The translations under genes and the position numbers were made by a program. A stretch of 64,000 nucleotides of DNA from CAYXDO01 sp964463485. GTDB lineage: Bacteria > Myxococcota > Kuafuiibacteriia > Kuafuiibacteriales > Kuafuiibacteriaceae. The notes below the pieces were generated by a model. That model was not told the DNA's origin, did no database searches, and worked only from the letters and a program-made list of their open reading frames with translations. The stretch is taken from contig CAYXDO010000053.1 in NCBI GenBank assembly GCA_964463485.1, positions 1-64,000 of the forward strand, in the 5' to 3' direction. Positions 18,701-25,932 of this stretch are shown in pieces. The first letter of the stretch is position 1. Each line of letters begins with the position of its first letter.

Positions 18701-19277
18701 GGGGCCCACCTCGCGTGTCGAGCTCGACGGCCGCGAGACCAAGCTCGCCGACGCCGTGAAGCTCGAAAACGTTCGCTCGGTCAAACCGCTCGACGCCCCG
18801 GTGCAGGTCCAACTCACTCGCCTCGTCGAAGAGGACTACACGGCGATCGACAAGGGCGTCACCGCCCGCGCGTACCTCCAAAAGAGCGGCCGGCCTGCGC
18901 CCTCGCGTGTCGCACCGGGTGACTCTGTGAGCCTGGTCGTGGAGCTCGACTCTGGCTATGTCGCGGGTGACTTGCTCCACGTGTTCCTTCCCGACGCGCT
19001 GTCCTGGGTCATGGGGGGAGGGCAGGTGAAGAAGTTCTCGCTCGACCTCAAGGGAGAGAAGCGGATCGAGGTGCCGCTCGCGGTCACCGGCGTCACGCTG
19101 AACGCCCAACATGAGGTCGCGCCCCAACACTTCGCCGCGTGTATCCGCAACATGTACGACGAAGAGCGCGGGAAGGGGTTCGGAGAGTTGTCGGTGACCG
19201 TCGACCCTGCCGCTCAACCCGAAGAGGGGCTCGCGCACAGAGTCATGCGGGGCCTTCGCTCGATCCTCGGATCCTGA
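15759..19277 (+). CDS. Alpha-2-macroglobulin-family protein with thioester motif, no obvious signal peptide
   Basis: A 1172-residue protein. MG2-like sequence lies at residues 92-110 (FTDKELYREGKDTVRI), an A2M domain near residues 560-640 (FEESFKLGQAMGSMKIEVF, then LVTKPVFGELVLPKFV), and a thioester region at Cys750-Gln753 in GYEHACCEQTSAVL. Bacterial relatives usually read CLEQ or CGEQ; here the second position is also Cys. The downstream alpha-helical thioester domain and a C-terminal MG-like domain follow. Family members trap proteases covalently through the Cys-Gln thioester. Unusually, the N-terminus (MPRTVSKKLFTLEFP) has no signal peptide or lipobox, and bacterial A2Ms are normally periplasmic. 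There is a Pro/Ala-rich linker at about 485-550. Confidence 0.85.
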   Translation: MPRTVSKKLFTLEFPDTPSRGEAPGGLDGWRIGEAFAFSDTEVLFLGGSPRTELEPRRPGPGVVAPPNTPPLSGPVIASKRELHFPKLASVFTDKELYREGKDTVRIVSFVPSRARTTVKASLALFGSPLADLDVSLDDMGIGVFEFPEPPAGEYEVRLLASSARFTVAEYKLAPLTARFDGITLGAKDLLEFSAILETYGVPFVGDVSVRLMDGAHWPARELQKIQLSAGASDQGRISGRLTLVGQGPFSLDVVAKADAAKTATLPVPGSRASERAPLELDTWGRKSNARLMPFEGSHELRGFFVASEPNPESIAPLSVPSVDRDRITIRLDVRASAYRIVAIDLETQAVSETFGARTEPGATVELAHGGAATLVLAGVSYLGHAFEGRAVFLRPTAPALDLKDFEASEPLSLDAPAKAEPGATVTLRARGPEGASAFVLVKDERLQVTDTPVSATAASLRRQVEVGLGVLSDHEVRTTLAELSPRPPPPPVFAAMGGAFPEMAMPAMAVSRSSGVVRDKSARPPPAPAAAPEALSKGADEKPESAPRTDFPEVVLARVVKFDANGRFEESFKLGQAMGSMKIEVFCVSGLDWHFADRTLLVTKPVFGELVLPKFVAAGDFAEGRLYVNVAEGVAKVTVARDGSPVSLLSGESEGPIIELSAPGATVSFAAKRGEYVAKVESGASSDQSRGRVDEPGKLVWLQKAIRMLQVGELLERTGPTDLALQVLPSLDEVFEGMVGGLRGYEHACCEQTSAVLLAAAAAYLTSKTEDDKRKASNHIRACVAREKSMHLPGRGFKGWPNYPDEVFVYSPGATLNLLQVEMLQAHSLDPELGKAVAECLDMARDAARAHRIETAPAAPKSAREAYGRFSKFVEDRQRMAEFIRERVEPWEKEMKAILKFELPGFSTETYHRTPAMIRAETAFGAAALIESGGDLQARGLELANTVLGAIRENGSMYSTLDSVAAMTLLTALGKARITAGPTSRVELDGRETKLADAVKLENVRSVKPLDAPVQVQLTRLVEEDYTAIDKGVTARAYLQKSGRPAPSRVAPGDSVSLVVELDSGYVAGDLLHVFLPDALSWVMGGGQVKKFSLDLKGEKRIEVPLAVTGVTLNAQHEVAPQHFAACIRNMYDEERGKGFGELSVTVDPAAQPEEGLAHRVMRGLRSILGS

Positions 19278-19299
19278 CGCCACACTCTCTGAGGTCGAC

Positions 19300-19950
19300 G
19301 TGCGACTTCCTCGGCGTCTCGAGGTTAGGTTGGGTTCCCGCGAGGGTGAGTCGCCCGGTCCCATCGACCTCTCGTCCTCCCATTTGGAATCCAAGCTCTC
19401 CGCCTTGCGCCCCAAACGCGCCCTCTTCGGGTGGGCGCCCCGCCGCGCAGCCGTGGCCGTGCTCGTTCGGTACCTTTCCGAGCGGCCCGAGGTCCTCTTG
19501 ATGAGGCGCGCCGAGCGCCAAGGAGATCGGTGGTCCGGTCACGTGTCGTTTCCCGGCGGCAGGAGCTCCCAAGCCGATGGGTCGCTCCTCGACACGGCTA
19601 TTCGAGAGACTCTCGAAGAAGTTGGCATCGACCTGACTCGGGTCGCTCGCCTGATCGGCCGCCTCGACGAGCTGACCGCAGTTGCGGGAGGAGAGGCCCT
19701 GCCCATGTCGATCACACCCTTCGTCTTCTTGCTGAGTGACCCCACCGCCGATTGTGCCTTGAGCGACGAGGCCGTCTCCGTTTTTTGGCTCCCGCTCGCA
19801 GAGGTCGCCTCGGGGGCGCTGAGTGGGACTCACGTGTGGCGCTTCGGTCCTCTCGACGTGGAGCTTCCGTGCTGGCGCTTCGAAGGGCACCTGATTTGGG
19901 GTCTCACTCACCGAATGCTCACTCAGCTCCTTCGCGAGCTCTCCAGATGA
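19300..19950 (+). CDS. Nudix hydrolase, CoA pyrophosphatase-like
   Basis: A 216-residue cytoplasmic protein starting at GTG 19300 with GAGG five bases upstream. The Nudix box runs from GHVSFPGGRSSQADGSLL into ETLEEVGIDL, with the REtxEEvG catalytic core intact (the third acidic position is Asp rather than Glu). SFPGG immediately before the box and the following ITPFVFLL resemble NudL/NUDT7-type enzymes that hydrolyse CoA and related nucleotide diphosphates. It follows the macroglobulin-like gene by 22 bases and may share its transcript, though no functional link is apparent. Confidence 0.88.
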   Translation: MRLPRRLEVRLGSREGESPGPIDLSSSHLESKLSALRPKRALFGWAPRRAAVAVLVRYLSERPEVLLMRRAERQGDRWSGHVSFPGGRSSQADGSLLDTAIRETLEEVGIDLTRVARLIGRLDELTAVAGGEALPMSITPFVFLLSDPTADCALSDEAVSVFWLPLAEVASGALSGTHVWRFGPLDVELPCWRFEGHLIWGLTHRMLTQLLRELSR

Positions 19951-20055
19951 GCAGACTCGGTCAGCAGGCCTTCGAAAGAGGCTCCAAACTCATGCCCGTT
20001 GGCAGGCCGGTACGTGCAGGAAATCGCCGAGATCTCCGCGCCCGGTCGAGTCGAC

Positions 20056-21288
20056 TCAGCGCCCGCGCTCGGTGATGAGCTCCAGCGCCACGTCTATCGA
20101 GCTTAGGAGATCAGGCCCGGCGTCTTTGCTGGCTCGACGAAGCTCGGAGACCGCGTCGAGTGTGCCCACCCGCGCCAACGCGTTGGCCGCGGCTGCGCGA
20201 ACGGCACCCGACCGATGACTCAGCATCGAGATGAGGATCGGTTCGGCGCCCGGGACCTCGGGGAGGGACAGATACTCAGCGAGGCTCTCGCCCACCGCGA
20301 CGTCGATCGAGCCCTGCGCCAGTCGCTCCAGAGCTTTGTCGATCGCTTTGGGGACGTTTGGGGACCTCCTGCGGAGCTCAGCCAGCGCTTCTAGGGGTTC
20401 GACGGAAGCCGCTCGCGCGAGCACTTCGGCGACCGCCGTCGCGAGCGCTTCGACGTGGCCTCGTTGGATGGCGAGCGCAGCTCCGCGGCTCGAGACGGGG
20501 CCCGCGGCCGCGAGCACCTTCTCGAGCCGACCCGCCTCGTCCGCGGGACTGAGCGCCTTCACGATCACGAGCTCCTCTTCGGGCCCGAGGTCCGAGCGTT
20601 CGAGGAGGTTTCGGGCCACCGGTGACCCCAGGCAGCGTCTCAGAATCAGCTCGACGGGGCGTGCTCGCGCGGAGCTCGGTGACTCTTCGCGGATTTCGAG
20701 GAGTCGCATCGCGGGGTCTTCGCCGGCCTTCGGGAGCCTCGAGGTGGATCTCGCGATGGACTCGAGGTACTCGTCGACGCGGCCCGATCCATGAGCGACG
20801 TCGGAAATCAACAAAACCCCACCGTCACGAATGCCAAGAGTGTCCGTGCTTCTGAGTGCGGCGAGCACGGGCGCATCCAGAAGGCATCCAGAAATCAGCT
20901 CGTTTCCGTCGACCTGGTGTCCGCCGACGGCAATTTCGGCAAAAACGTCTTTGGGCGCGGGCCGAAACTCGGCTTTGAGCCGCACGACGTAATATCTGAT
21001 CTCGGACCTCTGGTTTCGACCGACGTCGCGTCGAATGATGCCATTTTTGGGAAGCCCGTCCGAATGGAGAGCTGAGAAGTTGCCTTCCATGACTTCGCGA
21101 CTCTCGAATTTGGCCGAAACCTCGATTCCATCGATCACGACGAGTCTGCGCGGAGGAAGGGGCAGTCGCGTCGAGAAATCACCCGTCACGATCGGTTCGT
21201 CGAGCTTGATTCTGTCCTTCCGAGTGACGAGCTTGACCAACAACGCGAGCCCGACCGCCACCACGGCAAAGATGACCTCGTCGATCAC
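20056..21288 (-). CDS. Membrane-anchored protein with C-terminal HEAT-like repeats
   Basis: A 410-residue protein. One N-terminal transmembrane helix (VIFAVVAVGLALLVKLV) is followed by a region with no recognised family (residues 25-190) and then alpha-helical repeats from about residue 210. The last repeats (AEPILISMLSHRSGAVRAAA, then ANALARVGTLDAVSELRRA) have the HEAT/PBS-lyase-like pattern. HEAT arrays are usually protein-binding scaffolds. The start overlaps the end of the upstream small gene at 21285-21593 (ATGA), so the two are coupled. Gene 3' ends face the Nudix gene across about 105 bases with nothing recognisable. Confidence 0.7.
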   Translation of the reverse strand: MIDEVIFAVVAVGLALLVKLVTRKDRIKLDEPIVTGDFSTRLPLPPRRLVVIDGIEVSAKFESREVMEGNFSALHSDGLPKNGIIRRDVGRNQRSEIRYYVVRLKAEFRPAPKDVFAEIAVGGHQVDGNELISGCLLDAPVLAALRSTDTLGIRDGGVLLISDVAHGSGRVDEYLESIARSTSRLPKAGEDPAMRLLEIREESPSSARARPVELILRRCLGSPVARNLLERSDLGPEEELVIVKALSPADEAGRLEKVLAAAGPVSSRGAALAIQRGHVEALATAVAEVLARAASVEPLEALAELRRRSPNVPKAIDKALERLAQGSIDVAVGESLAEYLSLPEVPGAEPILISMLSHRSGAVRAAAANALARVGTLDAVSELRRASKDAGPDLLSSIDVALELITERGR

Positions 21289-21593
21289 TTGCTTTGGAGT
21301 GACTTGATGTAGGAGTAGGCGGTGCCCTCGAGGGCCGCATCGAGCTTTCTGTAGAGCAGCGTCGCGGAGACCGCGGCCTCGGCCACCGATCCGAGCAGCG
21401 CTCCCGCGATCGCGGCGGGGTCTCCAGACACCGAGGCGGCGATCTTGGCCACAGCGGACCCACCGCCGAGCGGGGTCGCCACCGCCGGCGCGAGGCCCTC
21501 CTCCTCGTTCGCGTCGAGCTCATGCGCGGCCACCGTGTATTTCACCACGGACTCGAGCTGCGCCAGCGCCCGCGCCTTGAGCCGCTTCTTCAT
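21285..21593 (-). CDS. Small hypothetical protein
   Basis: A 102-residue protein; I start it at MKKRLKARALAQLESV, although the frame is open to 21677. It is alpha-helical, with an Ala/Gly-rich middle (AGALLGSVAEAAVSATLLY) that could be a weak membrane-associated helix. No family recognised. Its stop overlaps the start of the HEAT-repeat gene, implying coupled translation and perhaps a physical partnership. The start choice is uncertain because no strong ribosome-binding site is visible. Confidence 0.5.
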   Translation of the reverse strand: MKKRLKARALAQLESVVKYTVAAHELDANEEEGLAPAVATPLGGGSAVAKIAASVSGDPAAIAGALLGSVAEAAVSATLLYRKLDAALEGTAYSYIKSLQSK

Positions 21594-21775
21594 GCGGCTG
21601 TCCGAATGGAGGCCCTGATCTACATCAGCCGAGCGCGTTGTGGACGCACTGCGGCGCAGACCAATCGACCCTGACATGGGCTCCGGAGCCTATCCCTCTG
21701 GTCACCGGGCGTCCACACCCGGATCCTGTAACCTGGAGTCCACACCGTCGCCCAAAGGATGGCGAGGTCGCCGCA

Positions 21776-22411
21776 ATGTTGAGAGCTTCGGCGCCGATGT
21801 TGCGAATCCCATCCACCTTCGCTGTCACCTTCTCCCTGGTCCTCGTCGCTGCGGCTTGTGATCCAGGAGAGCCCACGCCTCCGCCTCCGAGCGGCGGCTC
21901 GGGTTCGGGCTCGGGGGGCTCGGGTTCGGGGGGTTCGGGCGGAGGCTCCGGAGGCTCCGGCTCGGGAGGGTCTGGAGGATCGACGGGGACCTTCCCGGCC
22001 TATGCCACGACGATCCTCACGCGAGTGAATCAGCTGCGTTCGACCGGGGCAGACTGCGGAGGCGTTTGGTACCGCGCGGCGCCGGCCGTGGCCCTCGACT
22101 CCGCGTTGATGAACGCGGCCCAGGGTCACTCCGCGGACATGGCGGCCCGGAATTACTTCTCTCACGACTCACTCGATGGACGTTCTGCGTGGGACCGAAT
22201 CGACGACGCGGGCTTCGCGGGAAACGGAGTGGGAGAAAACATCGCGGCCGGTCAATCCACGGCTGACGAGGTCTTCGAAGCCTGGGTCGACTCTCCCGGG
22301 CACTGCACCAACCTGATGGCAGCCTCGGCAACTCACATGGGAATCGGTTACGCACACAATTCGGCGACGACCTACGAGACGTTCTGGACGCAGGATTTCG
22401 GCGCGCGCTGA
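21776..22411 (+). CDS. CAP-domain (SCP/PR-1 family) lipoprotein with Gly-Ser linker
   Basis: A 211-residue protein. ATG 21776 has GAGG eight bases upstream. The signal ends in a lipobox (LVAAACD). Residues 35-70 are an almost pure Gly/Ser linker. The rest is a CAP domain: ILTRVNQLRSTGADCGG at its start, HSADMAARNYFSHDS with the conserved His, GFAGNGVGENIAAG, and GHCTNLMAASATHMGIGYA. The two His and two acidic positions typical of the CAP cleft appear present. Bacterial CAP lipoproteins are outer-membrane or surface proteins of mostly unknown substrate. The radical SAM gene starts 15 bases downstream on the same strand. Confidence 0.85.
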   Translation: MLRASAPMLRIPSTFAVTFSLVLVAAACDPGEPTPPPPSGGSGSGSGGSGSGGSGGGSGGSGSGGSGGSTGTFPAYATTILTRVNQLRSTGADCGGVWYRAAPAVALDSALMNAAQGHSADMAARNYFSHDSLDGRSAWDRIDDAGFAGNGVGENIAAGQSTADEVFEAWVDSPGHCTNLMAASATHMGIGYAHNSATTYETFWTQDFGAR

Positions 22412-22426
22412 CTTCGCTTCGGCAGA

Positions 22427-23845
22427 ATGAACGTCGGAGCGGTTCGGGCCCCCAGCCTTTACCGCGGGCGCGAAGTCAGGCATGTTCGTCGAGTGACTCA
22501 GACGCGTTTCGTCCTCCGACTCGAACGCGACTTCGGCCTCCTCTACGATCGGCAGCGCCACGAATATACCCGGCTCAGCGATCCGGAGACCTTCTTGCTC
22601 GCCGGTGTCGATCGTATGGGCTTCGTTTCCTGCGAAGCGGCTCTCGTGTCCACGTACGGCGTCGAACGCGCTTCGTCCGTCATCGAGTCGACGAGGTCTG
22701 CTGGTCTTCTGGGTTCCGACGGGTCGTTCGACGGTCGGGTCGTCGAAGTTCCTTCTTCGAACGGTACGTTTGGGGCGCCGCTCGCTGCGCACATCGGTCT
22801 CACCACGGCCTGCAATTTCGCGTGCCGACACTGCTATTCACGCTCCGGCCCAAAGTCACCCAACGAGCTCACCCGGGCCGAGATCGAAGGGATCTTGGAC
22901 GAGCTCGCGGCCATGGGTTGCCAACAGTTGGTGTTTGGCGGCGGTGAACCGTTCCTTCGCAAAGACCTGCCGCAACTCGTCGCTCGAGCCGGAGCCCTCG
23001 GTCTCGACAGCTACGTTCACACGAACGCGACGCTGATCACCAAGAACATGTTGACGGCGCTCTCCGCGTGGCCTCCGACTGGACTCACCATCAGCCTCGA
23101 CGGCTCACGGCCGGATGTGAACGACCGTGTCCGCGGGGACGGGACCTTCTCGAGCACGATCGAAGCCATGCGGATGGTTCGCTCCGAGTATACACCCGGC
23201 TTCGCGATCTCGATGACGGTGACCAGCGCAAATCACTTCGACACCGTCGAAATGGTGGAGCTCGCCAAGCGCGAGGGTGCTTCGCTGTTGCTGCTCCGCC
23301 CTCCGTTTCCGGCGGGCAATCTCTTGGACTCGCGGGCGTTGATGGTCGACTTGCCGACCTTTTGGGCTGCGGTGGGTGTCGCCAAACGTCGAGGCGCCGA
23401 GATCGGCCTGGCCGTGAACTCACCCGAGGAAGGCGGGGCGGTGCTTCCGACCGACTTCGATGGGTTTGGTTGCATCGCCGGCCACGTCGTTCTCGGCATT
23501 ACGCCGACCGGAGACGTGACTCCGTGCCTCAATCTCCCCGATAGCTACGTGGGCGGAAACATCCGATCGAGCTCGGTGCTCGAGATATGGCACAGCGGAA
23601 GTTCCTTCACCGAGCTTCGAGCAGTCCAGCCGAACGAAGACTGTGCCTCGTGTGAGCACTACGAAGTCTGCCGCGGCGGATGCCGAATCCGCGCGATCGA
23701 CGCAGGCAACGGGGTCTCTGGGAGAGATACTTGGTGTTATAAAGAAGTCGGGCGCGGCGTCACTGCTTTTGGCAGCCATGGGTCAGCGGCGGAGTTGCGC
23801 GCGATCGGGGCGCGATTGCCTTCGAAGTTGCCGATCCTCGCGTGA
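22427..23845 (+). CDS. Radical SAM/SPASM protein with PqqD-like N-terminal region
   Basis: A 472-residue protein. Residues 20-105 resemble a PqqD/RiPP-recognition fold (FVLRLERDFGLLYDRQRHEY, then LSDPETFLLAG). The radical SAM cluster motif CxxxCxxC is at Cys129, Cys133 and Cys136, followed by FGGGEPFLRKDL. The C-terminus carries a SPASM-type cysteine set (CIAGHVVLGITPTGDVTPCL, then CASCEHYEVCRGGCR). This layout is that of peptide- or protein-modifying enzymes such as PqqE-like maturases. The tight spacing behind the CAP lipoprotein suggests a shared transcript. No short precursor peptide is visible next to it. The convergent neighbour ends 21 bases away and has a repeated NTGYG motif at its C-terminus. 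Confidence 0.85.
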   Translation: MNVGAVRAPSLYRGREVRHVRRVTQTRFVLRLERDFGLLYDRQRHEYTRLSDPETFLLAGVDRMGFVSCEAALVSTYGVERASSVIESTRSAGLLGSDGSFDGRVVEVPSSNGTFGAPLAAHIGLTTACNFACRHCYSRSGPKSPNELTRAEIEGILDELAAMGCQQLVFGGGEPFLRKDLPQLVARAGALGLDSYVHTNATLITKNMLTALSAWPPTGLTISLDGSRPDVNDRVRGDGTFSSTIEAMRMVRSEYTPGFAISMTVTSANHFDTVEMVELAKREGASLLLLRPPFPAGNLLDSRALMVDLPTFWAAVGVAKRRGAEIGLAVNSPEEGGAVLPTDFDGFGCIAGHVVLGITPTGDVTPCLNLPDSYVGGNIRSSSVLEIWHSGSSFTELRAVQPNEDCASCEHYEVCRGGCRIRAIDAGNGVSGRDTWCYKEVGRGVTAFGSHGSAAELRAIGARLPSKLPILA

Positions 23846-23866
23846 TTCGTTGGTTACGGACGAGCG

Positions 23867-24781
23867 TCAGCTTCCGTATCCGTCGCGCACCGGCGTCCTC
23901 TGGACCCCGTAGCCGGTGTTGATTCTGGATTCCGCAGGTTTCGGCGCGATTCCGTAACCAGTGTTGACGCTCGATGGCTGCTGCGCTCCGGATCGAGCGA
24001 CGAGCTGGTCGAATCGGCCGGATGAGCCGATGTTGATCGAAAAGGCCTCGCCGAGCTGAGCGATCACGGGCAAGCCTTGGAGCGCGTTGTTGAGGGATCC
24101 TGCCAGGGCGTCGATCTGTACGCGCGTGAACCAGCCTGGACGCTCGTGCACGGTGTACCCATCGCCCTGCGCCTCGAGGCGGAATTTCGGCCCTTGCGCT
24201 TTCGCCACGGCATCCATCATCACGCTTCGAAACTGTGAGAGCGTACTCTGCAGGTCGGTCGCCGCTTGGGTCATCGCCTTTGCCGAGCTGGCGACGGAGC
24301 GAAGCGCTCGAGGATCGACCTTCGCGAGCTTCTCGGTATCCGGCTTCAACGCCGACATCGAGTTCAGACGTTGCTCGAGCTGCTCGAATCTCGCCCCGGC
24401 GCGGTGAAAGAGTGAGTTGTTGATCGTACCGGTCCGGGAGATTTCGCTGTTGATGGAGCTCAGCGTTTGAGCGGTGCCGCTCATCTCCATCCCGAGTGCC
24501 TTCCAATCTCGAGTAGCCTTGTCGGTGATGGGTACGTCCATACCGGTGATCTTGCCGATGAGAGAAGTCTGTCGGCGGAGCTTGGCGACCGAATCGGCCG
24601 TGAGGACTCCGTCTTCGCTGAGCTTCTGAATGGCCGCCAAGCCGCCTGCGACATTCTTGGCGGACCGCTCGTCCAGCGTTCGGTCGGGGTTGAGCTCGAG
24701 GCCCAGCGCCTCGAGCCGCGCCTCCATTTGCTGGTGCTCGATGTGACTCTCGCCGGCACCCAATTTCACGCGAATCGCCAT
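23867..24781 (-). CDS. Uncharacterised protein with C-terminal NTGYG repeats
   Basis: A 304-residue protein of no recognised family and without a signal peptide. The first 220 residues are predicted helical with heptad-like patterns (FEQLEQRLNSMSAL, SSAKAMTQAATDLQSTLSQF). The last 35 residues contain two copies of NTGYG and one DGYG, spaced by Pro/Arg-rich linkers (NTGYGIAPKPAES, NTGYGVQRTPVRDGYGS). Its start overlaps the end of the upstream gene by 16 bases. Gene 3' end faces the radical SAM gene with a 21-base gap. The repeated aromatic-glycine tail is the only part that hints at a specific function, possibly an interaction or modification motif. Confidence 0.6.
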   Translation of the reverse strand: MAIRVKLGAGESHIEHQQMEARLEALGLELNPDRTLDERSAKNVAGGLAAIQKLSEDGVLTADSVAKLRRQTSLIGKITGMDVPITDKATRDWKALGMEMSGTAQTLSSINSEISRTGTINNSLFHRAGARFEQLEQRLNSMSALKPDTEKLAKVDPRALRSVASSAKAMTQAATDLQSTLSQFRSVMMDAVAKAQGPKFRLEAQGDGYTVHERPGWFTRVQIDALAGSLNNALQGLPVIAQLGEAFSINIGSSGRFDQLVARSGAQQPSSVNTGYGIAPKPAESRINTGYGVQRTPVRDGYGS

Positions 24782-25158
24782 GGCTTCTCCTTTGGCTCGA
24801 ACGCCAACTGGTACCCGCTCTTGAGCCCCTCGAGCAGACTCTTTGCGACCGTGAAGTACCGAGCCCTCAGCTCGGAGATCCTTCCGATGTCTGGCGCTCG
24901 AGACTCATCGACCGCCTCGACCGCGCGGTCGATCTCGGCTCCCACGAGAATGGGCTGCATCGCGACGGTGGCGCGGAAGAGGGCCTCGAACGCGATGAGG
25001 CGCTCCGGGGTCACCGGGCCGCCGCCGTCGAGTTGGGCTCGAAGCTCGCGCGCCGCTTGGAGGGAGCTGGTCAGACCCGCGTCGATGGTGTCGAGGTTGT
25101 GCGGATCCTCTTTCGTGGCGGCACTCAGAGTCTGGACGGCCGCGTGAGCGAGTTGCAC
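24766..25158 (-). CDS. Small hypothetical helical protein
   Basis: A 130-residue protein. I start it at GTG 25158, which has GGAG eight bases upstream; the open frame extends to 25347 but the extra N-terminus overlaps the upstream gene and reads as non-protein. It is helical and acidic (DNLDTIDAGLTSSLQAAREL-like stretches). No family recognised. It overlaps the start of the following gene by 16 bases and lies in a run of three uncharacterised minus-strand genes. Confidence 0.5.
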   Translation of the reverse strand: MQLAHAAVQTLSAATKEDPHNLDTIDAGLTSSLQAARELRAQLDGGGPVTPERLIAFEALFRATVAMQPILVGAEIDRAVEAVDESRAPDIGRISELRARYFTVAKSLLEGLKSGYQLAFEPKEKPWRFA

Positions 25159-25262
25159 CAACGCGTCTCCTTCGGTGTCGGCCACGGATGAGGTGGTAGC
25201 ACCCCGAAATAGGGGAAAGCAAGCGACATTGCCGCACTTTTCGGCGCGGCCAGAGCTATCCG

Positions 25263-25682
25263 TTACGCGGCCATCCGCACCCTGGCGACGAGCTGCTTCA
25301 ACAAGGCTTGGGCGGCGTCCGCCAACGCGCTCTCGTGCTCCTCGCACGCGAGGCTAGCGGCAGCGAATACGTGCTCGTGGTCTGGGTCCTGGAGTCGGAG
25401 GTCGATCACGAGCTTCCCGGACAAGTGCGCGAGCATGCCCGCAAGCTCGAGGGTGTCGCGGGGGCCGAGCACGTTGGTGAGTGGCATGAGCGCCGCGGGC
25501 TCCGCGGCGAACACATCCTCGAAGAGTCGAGTCATGGCGACCGCGAGAGGCCGAAGCCGAGCGCTCGCTGAAAACCGCCCAACCCGAATCGGACTCGCGG
25601 GCGTCGACCGCCCGAGGCGGATGCGGGGCCAAAAACCGTTCCTCGGCGGTCTTATCCCGACGTCCAAGCGCACGAAAGTCAT
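25263..25682 (-). CDS. Uncharacterised protein; paralogue of the C-terminal domain at 6322-6951
   Basis: A 139-residue protein. ATG at 25682 has AGAGG eight bases upstream. After a basic Pro/Arg-rich leader of about 45 residues, the last 90 residues align without gaps to the C-terminus of the protein at 6322-6951 (LVIDLRLQDPD against LVVDLHLAEPD; AAASLAC against AAASFPC). A shared PI-V-SA stretch just before the domain suggests the homology extends slightly further. The gene heads a run of three minus-strand genes of unknown function, and its upstream region holds three copies of a palindromic element. Likely a small cytoplasmic domain family; function unknown. Confidence 0.65.
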   Translation of the reverse strand: MTFVRLDVGIRPPRNGFWPRIRLGRSTPASPIRVGRFSASARLRPLAVAMTRLFEDVFAAEPAALMPLTNVLGPRDTLELAGMLAHLSGKLVIDLRLQDPDHEHVFAAASLACEEHESALADAAQALLKQLVARVRMAA

Positions 25683-25731
25683 CGAAGCAGCCTCTGTGCC
25701 ACGAGTGTTCCCTCGCCGCGTCTACAAGCGC

Positions 25732-25747
25732 GTTGGGTCCGCCCAAC
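25732..25747. promoter_or_regulatory. Palindromic element, copy 1 (GTTGGGTCCGCCCAAC)
   Basis: Sixteen-base inverted repeat with six-base arms (GTTGGG/CCCAAC) around TCCG. It lies 50 bases upstream of the minus-strand gene at 25682 and is one of three near-identical sites between divergent genes. Confidence 0.6.
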
Positions 25748-25832
25748 AGGGTTCGGGAGCCACGGCGTGCCAGAGGGCTCGAAAACCAAGACTCTACATG
25801 ACATTCGGAGCGAGAGAATCGCTCGCGGTTCC

Positions 25833-25848
25833 GTTGGGTCGACCCAAC
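25833..25848. promoter_or_regulatory. Palindromic element, copy 2 (GTTGGGTCGACCCAAC)
   Basis: A perfect 16-base palindrome. It starts exactly 21 bases before copy 3, about two helical turns, and shares the GTTGG-CCCAAC arms with the other copies. Probable operator in the divergent region. Confidence 0.65.
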
Positions 25849-25853
25849 ACCGC

Positions 25854-25869
25854 GTTGGCTCCTCCCAAC
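25854..25869. promoter_or_regulatory. Palindromic element, copy 3 (GTTGGCTCCTCCCAAC)
   Basis: Same length and arm layout as the other two sites, with one arm mismatch (GTTGGC/CCCAAC). It can also pair as GCGTTGG/CCAACGC at 25852-25871. It lies 64 bases before the first start candidate of the lipoprotein gene at 25933. Confidence 0.6.
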
Positions 25870-25932
25870 GCCCTTCGGAAAGGGCTGTCGGCATTCGCAG
25901 ACTCTGCCTCGAGGTTTGCCGCTCGAAGTCCT

